Positions 38,733 through 51,735 of a stretch of DNA of 64,000 bases are shown here, in pieces (the first letter of the stretch is position 1; every line of letters begins with the position of its first letter). The DNA comes from Pseudomonas sp. SST3. Its GTDB lineage: Bacteria; Pseudomonadota; Gammaproteobacteria; Pseudomonadales; Pseudomonadaceae. The position numbers and the translations under genes are program-made. The DNA lies in contig NZ_QORI02000008.1 in NCBI RefSeq assembly GCF_003325755.1, positions 124,001 through 188,000 of the forward strand, written 5' to 3'. The notes below the pieces were generated by a model. It was not told the origin of the DNA. It saw only the letters and a list, made by a program, of their open reading frames with translations, and searched no databases.

Positions 38733-41329
38733 TCAGTGCATACGCCGCGCCTTTTTCGGCCGTGGCGTGCCGTCCTTGGTCGCGCGAGGTTTGCGCTTCG
38801 GGCTGGTGTCGCGTTCGACCGCGATGCTGGCGTTCGCTTCCGGCTGATAGCCGCCAGGGCCGGCGGCTTTGTCGAGTTCGGCAACCATCCTACGGATACG
38901 GTCGGCCAGCTTTTCCGAACTCAAGCTTTCACGGAAGCGTTCGACCATCAACGGGAACGCCAGCGGGGTGGTGCGTCTGACGACGTGCAGGTCCAGCTGG
39001 CGGCTCTGGAGCCGGCTCAGTGTCTGTTCCAGCCGCTCGACATCGAGTTCCTGGCGCAGCACCTCTTCCTCAGCCTGGGTCAGCAGCAGGTTGGCCGGGT
39101 CGTATTGGCGGAACACGTCAAAGAACAGTCCGCTGGAGGCCTGTAGCTGGCGGGCACTTTTTTGGGCGCCGGGATAGCCGGAAAAGACCAGCCCGGCGAT
39201 GCGCGCAATCTCGCGGAAGCGCCGGCGTGCCAGCTCGCCGGCATTGAGGCTGGCCAGCACGTCGTGCAAGAGAGCGTCCTGGCTGAACAGCGCTGGCGTC
39301 AGCCACTGCTGCCAGTCCACCTCGGTGCCGAGAGCAGCTCGAATCCGTAGTCGTTGACGGCAATGGAAAAGGTCAGCGGCTGGCGCTGGCCGATGCGCCA
39401 GGCCAGCAGGCTGGCGAGGCCCAGGTGTACGTGGCGCCCGGCGAAGGGGTAGAGGAACAGGTGCCAGCCCTCGCGGGACTTCATCACCTCGGCCAGCAGG
39501 GTGGTCTCGGTGGGCAGTGCCGACCAGTCCAGCTGCACCCGCAGCAGCGGCTCGACCAGGCGCATCTCGGGGCTGACGAATTGGCCGCGCGAGGCGGCGC
39601 CTAGCTGCTCGACCACCGCATCGGCGAGTTCGCTGGAAAGCGGCATGCGGCCACCGTTCCAGCGCGGTACTGCAGCTTTCCGGCCCGTCGCGCGGCTGAC
39701 GTAGGCGGTCATGTTCTCGACGCGCACCAGTTCGAGCAAACGCCCGCCGAAAAGGAAGTTGTCACCGGGACGCAGGCGGGCGATGAAGCCCTCCTCAATG
39801 CTACCCAGCGAGCGGCCGCTGCCACCCTTGGCCCAGAATTTCACCGTCAGGCTGGCATCGCTGACGATGGTGCCGATGCTCATTCGATGGCGCAGCGCCA
39901 CGCGGCGACTCGGCACCTTCCATAGCCCGGTCTCATCCGGCTCGACGCGCTGGTAATCGGGATAGGCGGTCAGCGAATGGCCGCCATGGCGGACAAAGGC
40001 CAGCGCCCATTGCCAGTGGTCATCCGTCAGGTCGCGGTAGGACCAGGCCTGGCGCACTTCGGCGAACAGCGCGTCGGGACGGAAGCCGCCGCCCAGCGCC
40101 ATGCTGACCAGATGCTGGACCAGCACGTCCAGCGGCCGATGCGGCGCGCTGCGGGCTTCGATCCGTCGTTCGGTGATCGCCACCTGGGCGGCGGCGGCTT
40201 CCACTACTTCCACGCTGTGCGTCGGCACCAGGGTGACTCGTGAGGTGCGCCCCGGCGCGTGGCCGGAGCGCCCGGCGCGCTGCATCAGCCGCGCCACGCC
40301 TTTCGGCGATCCAATCTGCAGCACGCGCTCGACCGGGAGGAAGTCGACCCCCAGATCCAGGCTCGACGTACAGACGACCGCTTTGAGCGCGCCTTGCTTG
40401 AGCCCCTGTTCGACCCAGTCGCGGACTTCACGCGCCAGCGAACCATGGTGCAGGGCAATCAGCCCGGCCCAGTCAGGGCGCGCTTCGAGAATCGCCTGAT
40501 ACCAAAGCTCGGATTGCGAACGGGTGTTGGTGAACACCAGCGTGGTGGCCGCCGAGTCGATCTGCTCGACCACCTGCGGCAGCATGCGCAGGCCGAGATG
40601 CCCGGCCCAGGGGAAGCGCTCGATACTCGGCGGCAGCAGCGTATCGACGCGCAGGTCCTTGTCGACCTTGCCCTGCACCAGGCGACCATTGCCCGGATGC
40701 AGCAGTACGTCCAAGGCATGAGGCTGATTACCCAACGTCGCCGACAGCCCCCAGACGATCAGCTCCGGCATCCACTGGCGCAGCCGCGCCAGCGCCAGTT
40801 GCAGCTGCACGCCGCGCTTGTTGCCCAGCAGCTCATGCCATTCGTCCACCACCAGCATGCGCAGCCCGGCGAAGGCCTGGCGCGCGTCGGCGCGGGTCAG
40901 CAGCAAGGTCAGGCTCTCTGGCGTGGTGACCAGAGCGCTGGGCAGGCGTCGACCCTGACGCGCGCGTTCGGCACCGCTGGTGTCACCGGTCCGCAGGCCA
41001 ATGCTCCAGTTGATGCCGAGATCGACCAGCGGGGCCTGCAGGGCACGGGCGGTGTCGGCTGCCAGCGCACGCATGGGGGTGATCCAGAGGACCGTGAGCG
41101 GAGCGGGCTTGTCCGCCGCGGCGGGTTGCCGTGGGTCCGATGTGGGCGCCGCAAATTGGTTCAATGCAGCTAGCCAGACGGCATAGGTCTTGCCGGAGCC
41201 GGTCGTGGCGTGCAACAGGCCGGACTCGCCGTCCGCTACGGCCTGCCAGACGTCACGTTGAAACGGGAAGGGCGTCCACCCGCGCTCATCGAACCAGCGT
41301 TCGCCGATCGTGGCAGGCGACGTGCTCAT
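38733..41329 (-). pseudogene. Ligase-associated Lhr-type DEXH helicase, frameshifted
   Basis: The first frame (41329 to about 39326) gives 674 or so residues with [16 protein letters not shown], the DEXH box [23 protein letters not shown] (GLSATLG) and [10 protein letters not shown]. The second frame resumes [20 protein letters not shown] and runs to 38733. Together they make about 865 residues, the expected length for this family. One base is missing near 39326 (CTCGGCACCGAG). Lhr-type helicases act with the ligase and exonuclease in DNA repair. Whether this is real inactivation or an indel error is open. Confidence 0.8.
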
Positions 41330-41573
41330 GCCTGACGCCGCGCCCGGTATGAGATCGGATCGTGGTGCTCTTCGTAGGAGCGAGCTTGCTCGCGAAGCTG
41401 GAACTGCGCGTGGCAGCGGATCGCCAGCAAGTTGGCTCCTACAGGTGCGGCGGGCTTGTGCTTTTCGTAGGAGTGAGCTTGCTCGCGATCAGGAGATACC
41501 GCGTGGCTATGGATCGCCAGTAAGGAGCTGGGAGTTCCCTCGGCTCCGAGAGGAGGGTATTGCTGCGGCAAGG
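41330..41573. repeat. REP array between helicase and ligase genes
   Basis: Three REP units lie at about 41374-41395 (GTAGGAGCGAGCTTGCTCGC), 41425-41444 (inverted, GCCAGCAAGTTGGCTCCTAC) and 41468-41488 (GTAGGAGTGAGCTTGCTCGC). No gene is seen in this 244-base gap. Confidence 0.75.
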
Positions 41574-43282
41574 TCATCCAAGCAGTTCCTTCAGCGTCTC
41601 CAGCGTATCAGCCTCGTCCACTGGCTTGTCGTGACGCCAGCGCAGCATGCGCGGGAAGCGCACGGCGATGCCGCTCTTGTGCCGGCTGCTGGCAGCGATG
41701 CCTTCGAAGCCGAGCTCGAATACCAAGGTAGGCGTCACGCTGCGCACCGGCCCGAACTTTTCCACGGTGGTCTTGCGCACGATGGCATCGACCTTGCGCA
41801 TCTCCTCGTCGGTCAGGCCCGAATAGGCTTTGGCAAAGGGCACCAGCTTGCGCTCGGGATCGCCCGGCTCGCCATCCCAGACGGCGAAGGTGAAGTCGGT
41901 ATAAAGACTGGCGCGCCGACCATGGCCGCGTTGGGCGTAGATCAGCACAGCGTCAACGGAATAGGGATCAATCTTCCATTTCAACCAGACGCCGACGTCT
42001 TTGGTACGGCCCACCCCGTACTGCGCGGCCTGCGCCTTGATCATCATGCCCTCGACACCGAGCGCGCGCGAGGCTTCGCGCTGGCGCGCCAGCTCTTGCC
42101 AGTCACTACCCTGTACCAGCGGTGAGGTCATCAGCCGTGGGTTAGAGCACCGATCGACCACAGCCTCGAGCTGTTGCCGGCGCTCGCGGTGCGGGCGCTG
42201 CCTCCAGTCGTCACCTTGCCATTCCAGCAGGTCGTAGGCGAGCACCGCGACGGGCGCGTCCTGCAGCACCTTTGCGGTGAGGTTCTTGCGGCCGATGCGT
42301 TGCTGCAACAGGGCGAACGGTTGCACCCCGAATCGCTCGGTTGCGGGCGTCGTATCGCCTTCTGGCGTTATGAACAGCCCATCTGACGGCGCGTCGGGCG
42401 CAGCTTTCCAGACCACAATTTCGCCGTCGATCACCGTGCCGTCCGGCAGGCAGCCAGCCAGTTCGCAAAGCTCCGGAAAGCGATCGCTGACCAGCTCTTC
42501 GCCACGCGACCAGATCCAGATTTGCTCGTCACGCTTGACCAGCTGGGCGCGGATACCGTCCCACTTCCACTCGACGAACCAGTTCTCCGGCGCGCCGAGC
42601 AAGGTGTCGAACTCTTCCACTGGTGTTTGCAACGAGTGCGCGAGGAAAAACGGGTAGGGCTGGCCGCCGCGCTGGGCATGTTCGTGTTCGGACTCATCGG
42701 CGATCAGCGCGAGATAGCGTTCGGCGCTGGGGCGATGGGACAGGTCGGTATAGCCCACCAGCCGCTGGGCCACGCGTTTGGGATCGAGCTCGACCAGCGA
42801 GGCGAGCGCGCGGGTGACCAGCAGTTTTGAAACGCCGACGCGAAAGGCGCCAGTGATCAGCTTGATACAGACCATCAGGCTGAGTCGATCCAGCTGCGCC
42901 CAAAGGGCCGGCAGGCGCTCCGCCAGTTCCGCCGGCGGCAGGCCACGCAGTGGCAGCAGTTTGTCCTGCATCCAAACGGCGAGCCCGTCGTTAGAGCTGT
43001 GCTCGGCTTCTGGGATCAGCAGGGAAACGGTTTCGGCGATGTCGCCAACAGCCTGATAGCTCTCCTCGAACAACCACTCCGGTAACCCCGAAGCCTGCAC
43101 AGCGGTTTCGCGCAACACACGGGCCGGCACCAGCTGGCGGGGCCGGCGCCGCGAGAAAAATAGACCGCCCAGGCCGCATCGGCGGGGTCGGCTTCGCGGA
43201 AATAGTCGCGCATGGCCGCGAGCTTGGCGTTGCTCGACGTGGTGGCATCGAGTCGGCTGTAGAGGGTGGCGAAGGCTTTCAT
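41574..43282 (-). pseudogene. ATP-dependent DNA ligase, frameshifted
   Basis: The N-terminus starts at 43282 (MKAFATLYSRLDATTSSNAK; DPADAAWAVYF). The frame changes in a run of five A's on the plus strand at 43156-43160 and continues RRRPRQLVPARVLRETAVQA to 41574. The total is about 569 residues, normal for the ligase of this repair set. The adenylation lysine is in WFVEWKWDGIRAQL; VIDGEIVVWK and MIKAQAAQYGVGR are further nucleotidyltransferase motifs. The missing T in a homopolymer is a typical sequencing error but could also be real. Confidence 0.82.
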
Positions 43283-43511
43283 GCAGCACCGCCGTCGTGC
43301 ATTGGCGGGGCCGGATCGCCAGCAAGCTGGCGCCTACGAGAGCGGTGTGGTGGTCTGTGTTGGTCAGGTATCCGTAGGCGCCAAGGGGACGGCCTGCTCG
43401 TTGACGATAATGGGAAATGTAGGATTGTCGGATCGCGAGCAAGCTCGCTCCTGCAAGAGCAGTGCGGTATGCCGTGGGTCTGCGAACGGGACTGAGCGGT
43501 GGAATGCCGGA
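43283..43511. repeat. REP array between ligase and exonuclease genes
   Basis: Two REP units in the same orientation lie at about 43315-43336 (TCGCCAGCAAGCTGGCGCC) and 43431-43453 (GCGAGCAAGCTCGCTCCTGC). No gene is seen in this 229-base gap. Confidence 0.7.
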
Positions 43512-44525
43512 TCATTCGGCCCCCTGAGCGGCATCGTCTTCTTCACCGTATTCGGTTTCAAAGGCCTGCGCATCGAGGCCGCGCATTTCGCGCAAATAGC
43601 GCACCAGCACCGCTACCGAGCCGTGGGTCACCATCACCCGTTCGGCGCCGGTCTGTTCGATGGCCCAGAGCAGGCCGGGCCAGTCGGCATGGTCGGACAG
43701 CACGAAGCCGCGATCGACACCGCGCCGCCGTCGGGTGCCGCGCAGCATCATCCAGCCACTGGCGAAGGCGTCGGCATAGTCGCCGAAACGACGCATCCAG
43801 GTGCTGCCACCGGCCGACGGCGGCGCAAGGATGATGGCCTGCTTCAAGAGAGGGTCGCTTTTCTTCAGGTCGCCGGCATAGACGGTGGGGGGCAAATAGA
43901 TGCCACCCTCACGGTAAACCTTGTTCAACGGTTCCACCGCACCGTGGACCACGATCGTGCCGATGCTTTCGTCAAGCCCGTGCAAGATGCGCTGCGCTTT
44001 GCCGAAGGCATAGCAGAACAGCACGCTGGGGCGGCCTGCCGCAGCGTTAGCCCGCCACCAGTCGTTGATCTCTCGGAGTACCTCGGTTTGCGATGGCCAC
44101 TTGTAGATCGGCAGGCCGAAGGTCGATTCGGTGATGAAGGTATGGCAGCGCACCGGCTCGAAGGGCGCGCAAGTGCCATCAGGCTCGACTTTGTAGTCGC
44201 CTGAAGCGACCCATACCTCGCCCTTATATTCGAGGCGCACCTGGGCCGAGCCCAGCACATGTCCGGCGGGGTGGAAGCTCAAGCGGACGCCGTGATGTTC
44301 GACCGACTCGCCATAGGCTAGCGTTTGCAACGGCATGTCGGAGGCGATGCGTGAGCGCAGAATGCCTTCGCTGTCGCTGGAGGCCAGGTAATGACCCATG
44401 CCCCACCGCGCATGGTCGCCGTGGGCATGGGTGATGACGGCACGGTCGACCGGGCGCCAAGGATCGATGTAGAAATCCCCGGGCGGGCAGTAGAGGCCTT
44501 CGGGGCGAGCGACGACAAGGTCCAT
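43512..44525 (-). CDS. Ligase-associated DNA exonuclease (metallo-beta-lactamase fold)
   Basis: This 337-residue protein of the metallo-beta-lactamase/beta-CASP nuclease group has the zinc motif ITHAHGDHARWG near residue 36, SFHPAGHVLGSAQV, a CPSF-like SGDYK, and the C-terminal LSDHADWPGLLWAI. It is the exonuclease member of the four-gene ligase-associated repair set and the first of them on this strand. I chose the ATG at 44525 (MDLVVARPEGLYCPPGDFYI); the longer frame to 44615 covers a repeat. Confidence 0.9.
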   Translation of the reverse strand: MDLVVARPEGLYCPPGDFYIDPWRPVDRAVITHAHGDHARWGMGHYLASSDSEGILRSRIASDMPLQTLAYGESVEHHGVRLSFHPAGHVLGSAQVRLEYKGEVWVASGDYKVEPDGTCAPFEPVRCHTFITESTFGLPIYKWPSQTEVLREINDWWRANAAAGRPSVLFCYAFGKAQRILHGLDESIGTIVVHGAVEPLNKVYREGGIYLPPTVYAGDLKKSDPLLKQAIILAPPSAGGSTWMRRFGDYADAFASGWMMLRGTRRRRGVDRGFVLSDHADWPGLLWAIEQTGAERVMVTHGSVAVLVRYLREMRGLDAQAFETEYGEEDDAAQGAE

Positions 44526-44595
44526 TACATACAGGCACTTTGAGGGCTTGTAGCGTTGGAGCCCGGCGTAGCGCTGCGAGTTCGCTTGGGGTGAC

Positions 44596-44703
44596 GCTGG
44601 TGGGCTAAAGCCCACGCTACGGCGGCGTGCGCACCAAGCTTCAGCGTTACCGTATGGACGGCGATGGGTAGGGTGGGCCGGGCGGCGTTCCGCTTCAGCC
44701 CAC
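44596..44703. repeat. REP-like elements upstream of the exonuclease gene
   Basis: TGGGCTAAAGCCCA (44601-44614) is a compact palindrome. The second element, GTAGGGTGGGCCGGGCGGCG (from 44668) to CGCTTCAGCCCACC (44703), has imperfect complementary ends. Both share the GTAGGGTGG core with the elements by the RAYT gene. Confidence 0.6.
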
Positions 44704-44720
44704 CGCCTGGATACGGGCGA

Positions 44721-45283
44721 TCATTCCTGCAGTTTGATATGCGAGGTATCTGGCACGGGCGCATCGCTGGCGCGGCGCCGTTCAGCCAGATCGCTGCCGA
44801 CCGGCGCCAAGCTGAATTGCGACAGGTCGACGGCCGGCGGTTGCGCTGCTGGGCGAGCGTCCTGCAGGTCGCGCCCACGGGCGCGATGCCAAAATCTGGC
44901 GCCTCGACATCGACGAAGGCGGCCATGTACTCGTCGCGGGGGGGTACCTTAAGCGGCTGCGGCGATGACCCAGAGCCGGAAGCAGCCGATGGCTGCGGTG
45001 CGGCGGCAGGCGCTTCGTCAGGTGGCGGGGCAAGGACGATCTCCTCGACCTCCACCGGCATCGGCCGGACCTCGGCGACTGCACCTGCACGGGCCATGGC
45101 CTGGCGGTATTTCTCGACACTGGCGTGGTCGAGGTCCTGCTTGATCACGATGCGGCGGCCGGAAAACAGCGCGGCAATCCGCTTGGCATCGGCCTGAAAT
45201 AGCCGGGCCAGGTTGGCCTCGACCTGCTCCAGGGTGGCGCCAGGCGCGAGCTCGCCGGAGAAAGCGATTTCGTAGCGACTCAT
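44721..45283 (-). pseudogene. Hypothetical protein, frameshifted near its C-terminus
   Basis: The N-terminal domain (SRYEIAFSGELAPGATLEQV; LFSGRRIVIKQDLD; KYRQAMARAGAVAEVRP) is a compact alpha/beta unit often found in proteobacterial proteins of unknown function, followed by a Pro/Ala-rich linker. Near 44873 one base seems missing; in the next frame the protein continues RDLQDARPAAQPPAVDLSQF, SLAPVGSDLAE and stops at 44721. The repeated APVG-D-L pattern before and after the break supports the repair. The reconstructed length is about 187 residues. Confidence 0.6.
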
Positions 45284-45451
45284 GAAGGGGTTCCTCGTTT
45301 GGCGAAGCCTTTGCCGCAGATACTAGCCGTTCCTGCGTTGTCTCGGACAAGGCGCCACGGCTATACGCGGGGAAATTGAATGAAATGAGGCGGGGCTGGC
45401 AAAACCACCGCTGTGCTCTTGCCTTCGCTCACTTCGCGCCCCGTACATAGC

Positions 45452-47782
<2,331 letters not shown>

Positions 47783-47800
47783 ATGCGCGGTGCTCCGTCG

Positions 47801-48100
47801 TCAGAAGGGCTCGCTCAGCCAGCCGAGGCTATGCTGAGCGAGGTCGCTGAATCTGCCGGGTTCGACGCTATTGCCATTCGCCGGGCTGAAATAGAGGGCA
47901 GGTTCGCTGTGCGGTGATTGCAGCCGCTGCGATCCGTTCAGGCGCACTGCATCCGGCGCCCGATCGCCAGGCACCGACTGCCTGGCCGGCGGCGACGAAG
48001 CCTGACGAAAGGGGACCCTTTTCGCCCGATACAGCTGCTCTGCCAGTGCTGCTGGCGATACCAGCAGCGACAGCAGGGCGAAACGGGACAACCACTGCAT
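47801..48100 (-). CDS. Small exported protein after mfd (possibly CsiV-like, shortened)
   Basis: This 99-residue protein has a clear signal peptide (MQWLSRFALLSLLVSPAALA) and a short mature part beginning EQLYRAKRVPFRQASSPPAR. Genes for CsiV-type proteins often follow mfd in Pseudomonas and begin in a similar way, but they are about twice this long, so if this is one it is shortened. It starts 31 bases after the mfd stop and ends 18 bases before the SNF2 gene. Its function is unknown. Confidence 0.5.
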   Translation of the reverse strand: MQWLSRFALLSLLVSPAALAEQLYRAKRVPFRQASSPPARQSVPGDRAPDAVRLNGSQRLQSPHSEPALYFSPANGNSVEPGRFSDLAQHSLGWLSEPF

Positions 48101-48131
48101 ACGCTTCCTTAATTTCCTTGCGCGTCTTCGA

Positions 48132-51100
48132 TTACTTTGAACCGGCCGCGAGCCGCTCCAATAGAGCTTCCAAGGTGTTGAAGCGTTCCTCCGCCCGTTC
48201 CATGGGTACCTGAAATTTGAACACCGTAGCGCCTTCGAACTTGTAGCGGTTGGGCTGGCTCTGGATCAGCTTGATCAGCGTCATCGGATCGACGCTGGTG
48301 TCGGCGGCGAACTCGATGCGTCCGCCTTGCGGGCCGGCATCGATCTTGGTGATGCCCAGGCTCGATGCCTGCAGCTTGAGCAGCGTCAGCCTGACCAGAT
48401 GCTTGGTCGGCTCCGGCAGCAGGCCGAAGCGGTCGATCATCTCCACCTGCAGTTCGCGCAGACCGTTCTCGTCAGCGGCGTTAGCGATGCGCTTGTAAAG
48501 GATCAGCCGCGCATGGACGTCCGGCAGGTAGTCCTCGGGGATCAGTGCCGGTACGCGCAGGTTGATTTCCGGGCCGCCGCCTAGCGGCTGGTCGAGGTTC
48601 GGCTGCTCGCCTTTCCGGATCGCCTTGACCGCACGCTCGAGCATTTCCATATAAAGGGTGAAACCGACGGCCTGGATCTGTCCACTCTGGCCGTCACCCA
48701 GCAGCTCGCCGGCCCCGCGAATTTCGAGATCATGGGTGGCGAGCACGAACCCGGCACCCAGATCCTGCGCGTTGGCGATGGCTTCCAGGCGCTTTTCGGC
48801 GTCTGGGGTCATGGCCTTGCGTGGCGGGGTCAGCAAATAGGCGTAGGCCTGGTGGTGGCTACGCCCGACGCGTCCGCGCAGCTGGTGCAGCTGAGCCAGG
48901 CCGAACTTGTCGGCGCGCTCGATGATGATGGTGTTCGCGCTGGGCACGTCGATACCGGTTTCGATGATGGTCGAGGCGATCAGCACGTTGAAGCGCTTGT
49001 GATAGAAGTCCCCCATCACCTGTTCCAGCTCGCGCTCTCGCATCTGTCCATGGCCGACACCAATCCGTGCTTCGGGCACCAGCTCGGCGAGGTCGGCGGC
49101 GCACTTCTCGATGGTCTTGACGTCGTTGTGCAGGTAGTAGACCTGGCCGCCGCGCAGCAGCTCACGCAACAGGGCTTCCTTGATGACCGAGTTCTGCTGC
49201 TCCATCACGAAGGTGCGCACCGACAGCCGACGCGCCGGCGGTGTAGCGATGATCGACAGATCGCGCATGCCGGCGACCGCCATGTTAAGCGTCCGCGGAA
49301 TTGGCGTGGCGGTAAGCGTGAGGATATCCACCTCGCTGCGCAGGGCCTTTAGCTGCTCCTTCTGGCGCACGCCGAAACGGTGTTCCTCGTCGATGATGAC
49401 CAAGCCCAGGTTGGTGAACTTCACGTCATCCTGCAGCAGCTTGTGGGTGCCGATGAGAATGTCCACTTTACCTTCAGCCAGCTGATCCACGGCTGCCTGG
49501 ATTTCCTTGGCGGACTTGAATCGGCTCATCACTTCGACCCGCACCGGCCAATCGGCGAAGCGGTCGCGAAAGCTGTTGTAATGCTGCTGCGCGAGCAGGG
49601 TGGTCGGCACCAGAACCGCGACCTGGCGTCCGCTGTGAACCGCGATGAAAGCGGCGCGCATGGCTACCTCGGTCTTGCCGAAGCCGACGTCACCGCAGAT
49701 CAGACGGTCCATCGGTTTGGGCGCTAGCATGTCGCTGCGCACGGCTTCGATGGCGGCTTGCTGGTCCGGCGTTTCCTCGAACGGGAAGCCGGCGCTGAAG
49801 GTTTCGTAATCGAGCTGGGGATCCTCGAAGGCATAGCCCTCGCGCGCGGCGCGACGGGCGTATATGTCGAGCAGCTCCGCGGCGACGTCGCGCACTTGTT
49901 CGGCGGCCTTGCGCTTGGCCTTCTGCCAGGTTTCCGAACCCAGCCGGTGCAACGGTGCCAGGGCATCGTCGCTGCCGGTATAGCGCGCGATCAGGTGCAG
50001 GCTGGCCACCGGCACATAGAGCTTGGCTTCCTCAGCGTACTGCAGCTGGAGGAATTCGGCAGCCTGGCCTTCGATTTCCAGCGTGACCAGCCCTTGATAG
50101 CGACCGACGCCATGGTCGATGTGCACCACCGGCGCGCCTTCGCGCAGCTCGGTAAGGTTTTTGATGACGTTCTCGCCAGCGTCGCGACTCTTCTCACGGC
50201 GCCGACGTTGCATGATTCGCTGGCCGAACAACGGGCTCTCAGCGATCAACGCCAGGGCCGGGTCTTGAAGCAGGAGTCCGTCATCCAGCGGGGCGATAGC
50301 GATCGCCAGGCGCTCCTGGCTCTCGACGAACTGCGGCCAGCCAGCCACTTCCTGCGGACGCAACTTCAACCGTGCCAGCAGTTCCAGCAGCACTTCGCGA
50401 CGCCCGGCGGACTCAGCGGTAAAGAGCACGCGGCCAGGGAATTCATCGAGGAAACGCCGCAACGCACCCAGCGGCTCGCTGGCCTTGGCGTCTATCGCCA
50501 GTTCGGGAAAGCGGCTGGCGGGAAATCTTTCACGGCCGATACCGGTTTCCACGTCATCCTGGCTAGCCACTACGCGTGGCCAGGATTTTAGATGAGCGAA
50601 GCAATCTTCCACCGGCATGAACAGCTCGGCGGGCGGCAGCAGCGGCCGCTCGGGATCGACGCGACGCTCCTCGTAACGGTTGCGCACGTCTTTCCAGAAA
50701 TGCTCAGCAGCCTGCTCGATTCCCGGCAGTGAGAACACCTGGGTGTCCTCTGGGAGGTAATCGAACAGCGTTGCTGTCTCGTCAAAAAACAGCGGCAGGT
50801 AATACTCGATGCCCGCCGGCGTGATGCCGGTGGACAGGTCCTGGTAGACCGGGCAGCGACGGAAGTCCACATCGAAGCGCTCACGGAAGCGAGCGCGAAA
50901 GCCGGTGACCGACTCCTTTTTCAGGGGAAATTCACGGGCTGGCAGCAGGCGGATCGACTCTACCTTGTCGATCGATCGCTGATTCTCTGGATCGAAGGTG
51001 CGCAGCGTTTCGATCTCGTCGTCGAACAGATCGATGCGGTAGGGCAGGGCGCTGCCCATGGGAAACAGATCGGTCAGCGCGCCACGCACGGCGAATTCGC

Positions 51101-51578
51101 CGTGTTCGTAAACAGTATCGACGCAGCGGTAACCGGCCGCCTCCAGACGCAGGCGCATCTGCTCGACATCGAGCTTTTGGCCGATATCCAGCACCAGGCT
51201 GGAGCCGAGCAGGAAACGCTTGGGTGCGAGCCTGTGTAGCGCCGTGGTGATAGGAACTACCAGTACGCCGTGGGTCAGCTCAGGAAGCTGATAGAGCGCC
51301 GCGATGCGCTGAGAGATGATGTCCTGGTGCGGCGAAAAAACGTCATAGGGCAGCGTCTCCCAGTCGGGAAAGTGCAGGACCGGCAGCGTCGGCGCGAAAA
51401 ACGCGAGCTCTTCCTGCAGGCGCTCGGCGCTCTGGCTGTCAGCCGTGAGAAGAAGGGTGAATCGGTCTGCGTTGCTGGCTGCTTCGGCGATAGCCAGGCT
51501 CAGCGCGGCTCCAGGAAGGTTGCCCCAGGTTTGCTTGCCGCTGGCGGCAGGCATGGGCGGAAGGCGCAATACGGACAC
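48132..51578 (-). CDS. mfd: Transcription-repair coupling factor Mfd
   Basis: This 1148-residue protein displaces RNA polymerase stalled at lesions and recruits UvrA for transcription-coupled repair. It has UvrB-homology domains (about 1-350), the RNA polymerase interaction domain (GAPVVHIDHGVGRYQGLVTL), RecG-like motor motifs (ICGDVGFGKTEVAMRAAF; IIDEEHRFGVRQKEQLKAL; TATPIPRTLNMA; ASTIIETGIDVPSANTII) and the C-terminal TRCF domain. Length and order are normal. It is divergent from the gap gene. Confidence 0.96.
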   Translation of the reverse strand: MSVLRLPPMPAASGKQTWGNLPGAALSLAIAEAASNADRFTLLLTADSQSAERLQEELAFFAPTLPVLHFPDWETLPYDVFSPHQDIISQRIAALYQLPELTHGVLVVPITTALHRLAPKRFLLGSSLVLDIGQKLDVEQMRLRLEAAGYRCVDTVYEHGEFAVRGALTDLFPMGSALPYRIDLFDDEIETLRTFDPENQRSIDKVESIRLLPAREFPLKKESVTGFRARFRERFDVDFRRCPVYQDLSTGITPAGIEYYLPLFFDETATLFDYLPEDTQVFSLPGIEQAAEHFWKDVRNRYEERRVDPERPLLPPAELFMPVEDCFAHLKSWPRVVASQDDVETGIGRERFPASRFPELAIDAKASEPLGALRRFLDEFPGRVLFTAESAGRREVLLELLARLKLRPQEVAGWPQFVESQERLAIAIAPLDDGLLLQDPALALIAESPLFGQRIMQRRRREKSRDAGENVIKNLTELREGAPVVHIDHGVGRYQGLVTLEIEGQAAEFLQLQYAEEAKLYVPVASLHLIARYTGSDDALAPLHRLGSETWQKAKRKAAEQVRDVAAELLDIYARRAAREGYAFEDPQLDYETFSAGFPFEETPDQQAAIEAVRSDMLAPKPMDRLICGDVGFGKTEVAMRAAFIAVHSGRQVAVLVPTTLLAQQHYNSFRDRFADWPVRVEVMSRFKSAKEIQAAVDQLAEGKVDILIGTHKLLQDDVKFTNLGLVIIDEEHRFGVRQKEQLKALRSEVDILTLTATPIPRTLNMAVAGMRDLSIIATPPARRLSVRTFVMEQQNSVIKEALLRELLRGGQVYYLHNDVKTIEKCAADLAELVPEARIGVGHGQMRERELEQVMGDFYHKRFNVLIASTIIETGIDVPSANTIIIERADKFGLAQLHQLRGRVGRSHHQAYAYLLTPPRKAMTPDAEKRLEAIANAQDLGAGFVLATHDLEIRGAGELLGDGQSGQIQAVGFTLYMEMLERAVKAIRKGEQPNLDQPLGGGPEINLRVPALIPEDYLPDVHARLILYKRIANAADENGLRELQVEMIDRFGLLPEPTKHLVRLTLLKLQASSLGITKIDAGPQGGRIEFAADTSVDPMTLIKLIQSQPNRYKFEGATVFKFQVPMERAEERFNTLEALLERLAAGSK

Positions 51579-51663
51579 GAGTGGGCGTGGCTCCGGTCGA
51601 AAAATGGACCGCCCGGATTGTAACTATCCGCGCGGGACGCTGTCAGTGTTTCCGCTGCACAGA

Positions 51664-51692
51664 TTGCCGGCGCTAGGGTGCCCCGGCATAAT
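51664..51692 (+). promoter_or_regulatory. gap: Probable sigma-70 promoter of gap
   Basis: TTGCCG (51664-51669) and CATAAT (51687-51692) are spaced by 17 bases and lie about 44 bases upstream of the gap start codon. The fit is good but was found by eye only. Confidence 0.45.
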
Positions 51693-51735
51693 GTAGCCAC
51701 TTTTCTCAGCCCCTACATGTTGGAAGGAACTGCCC

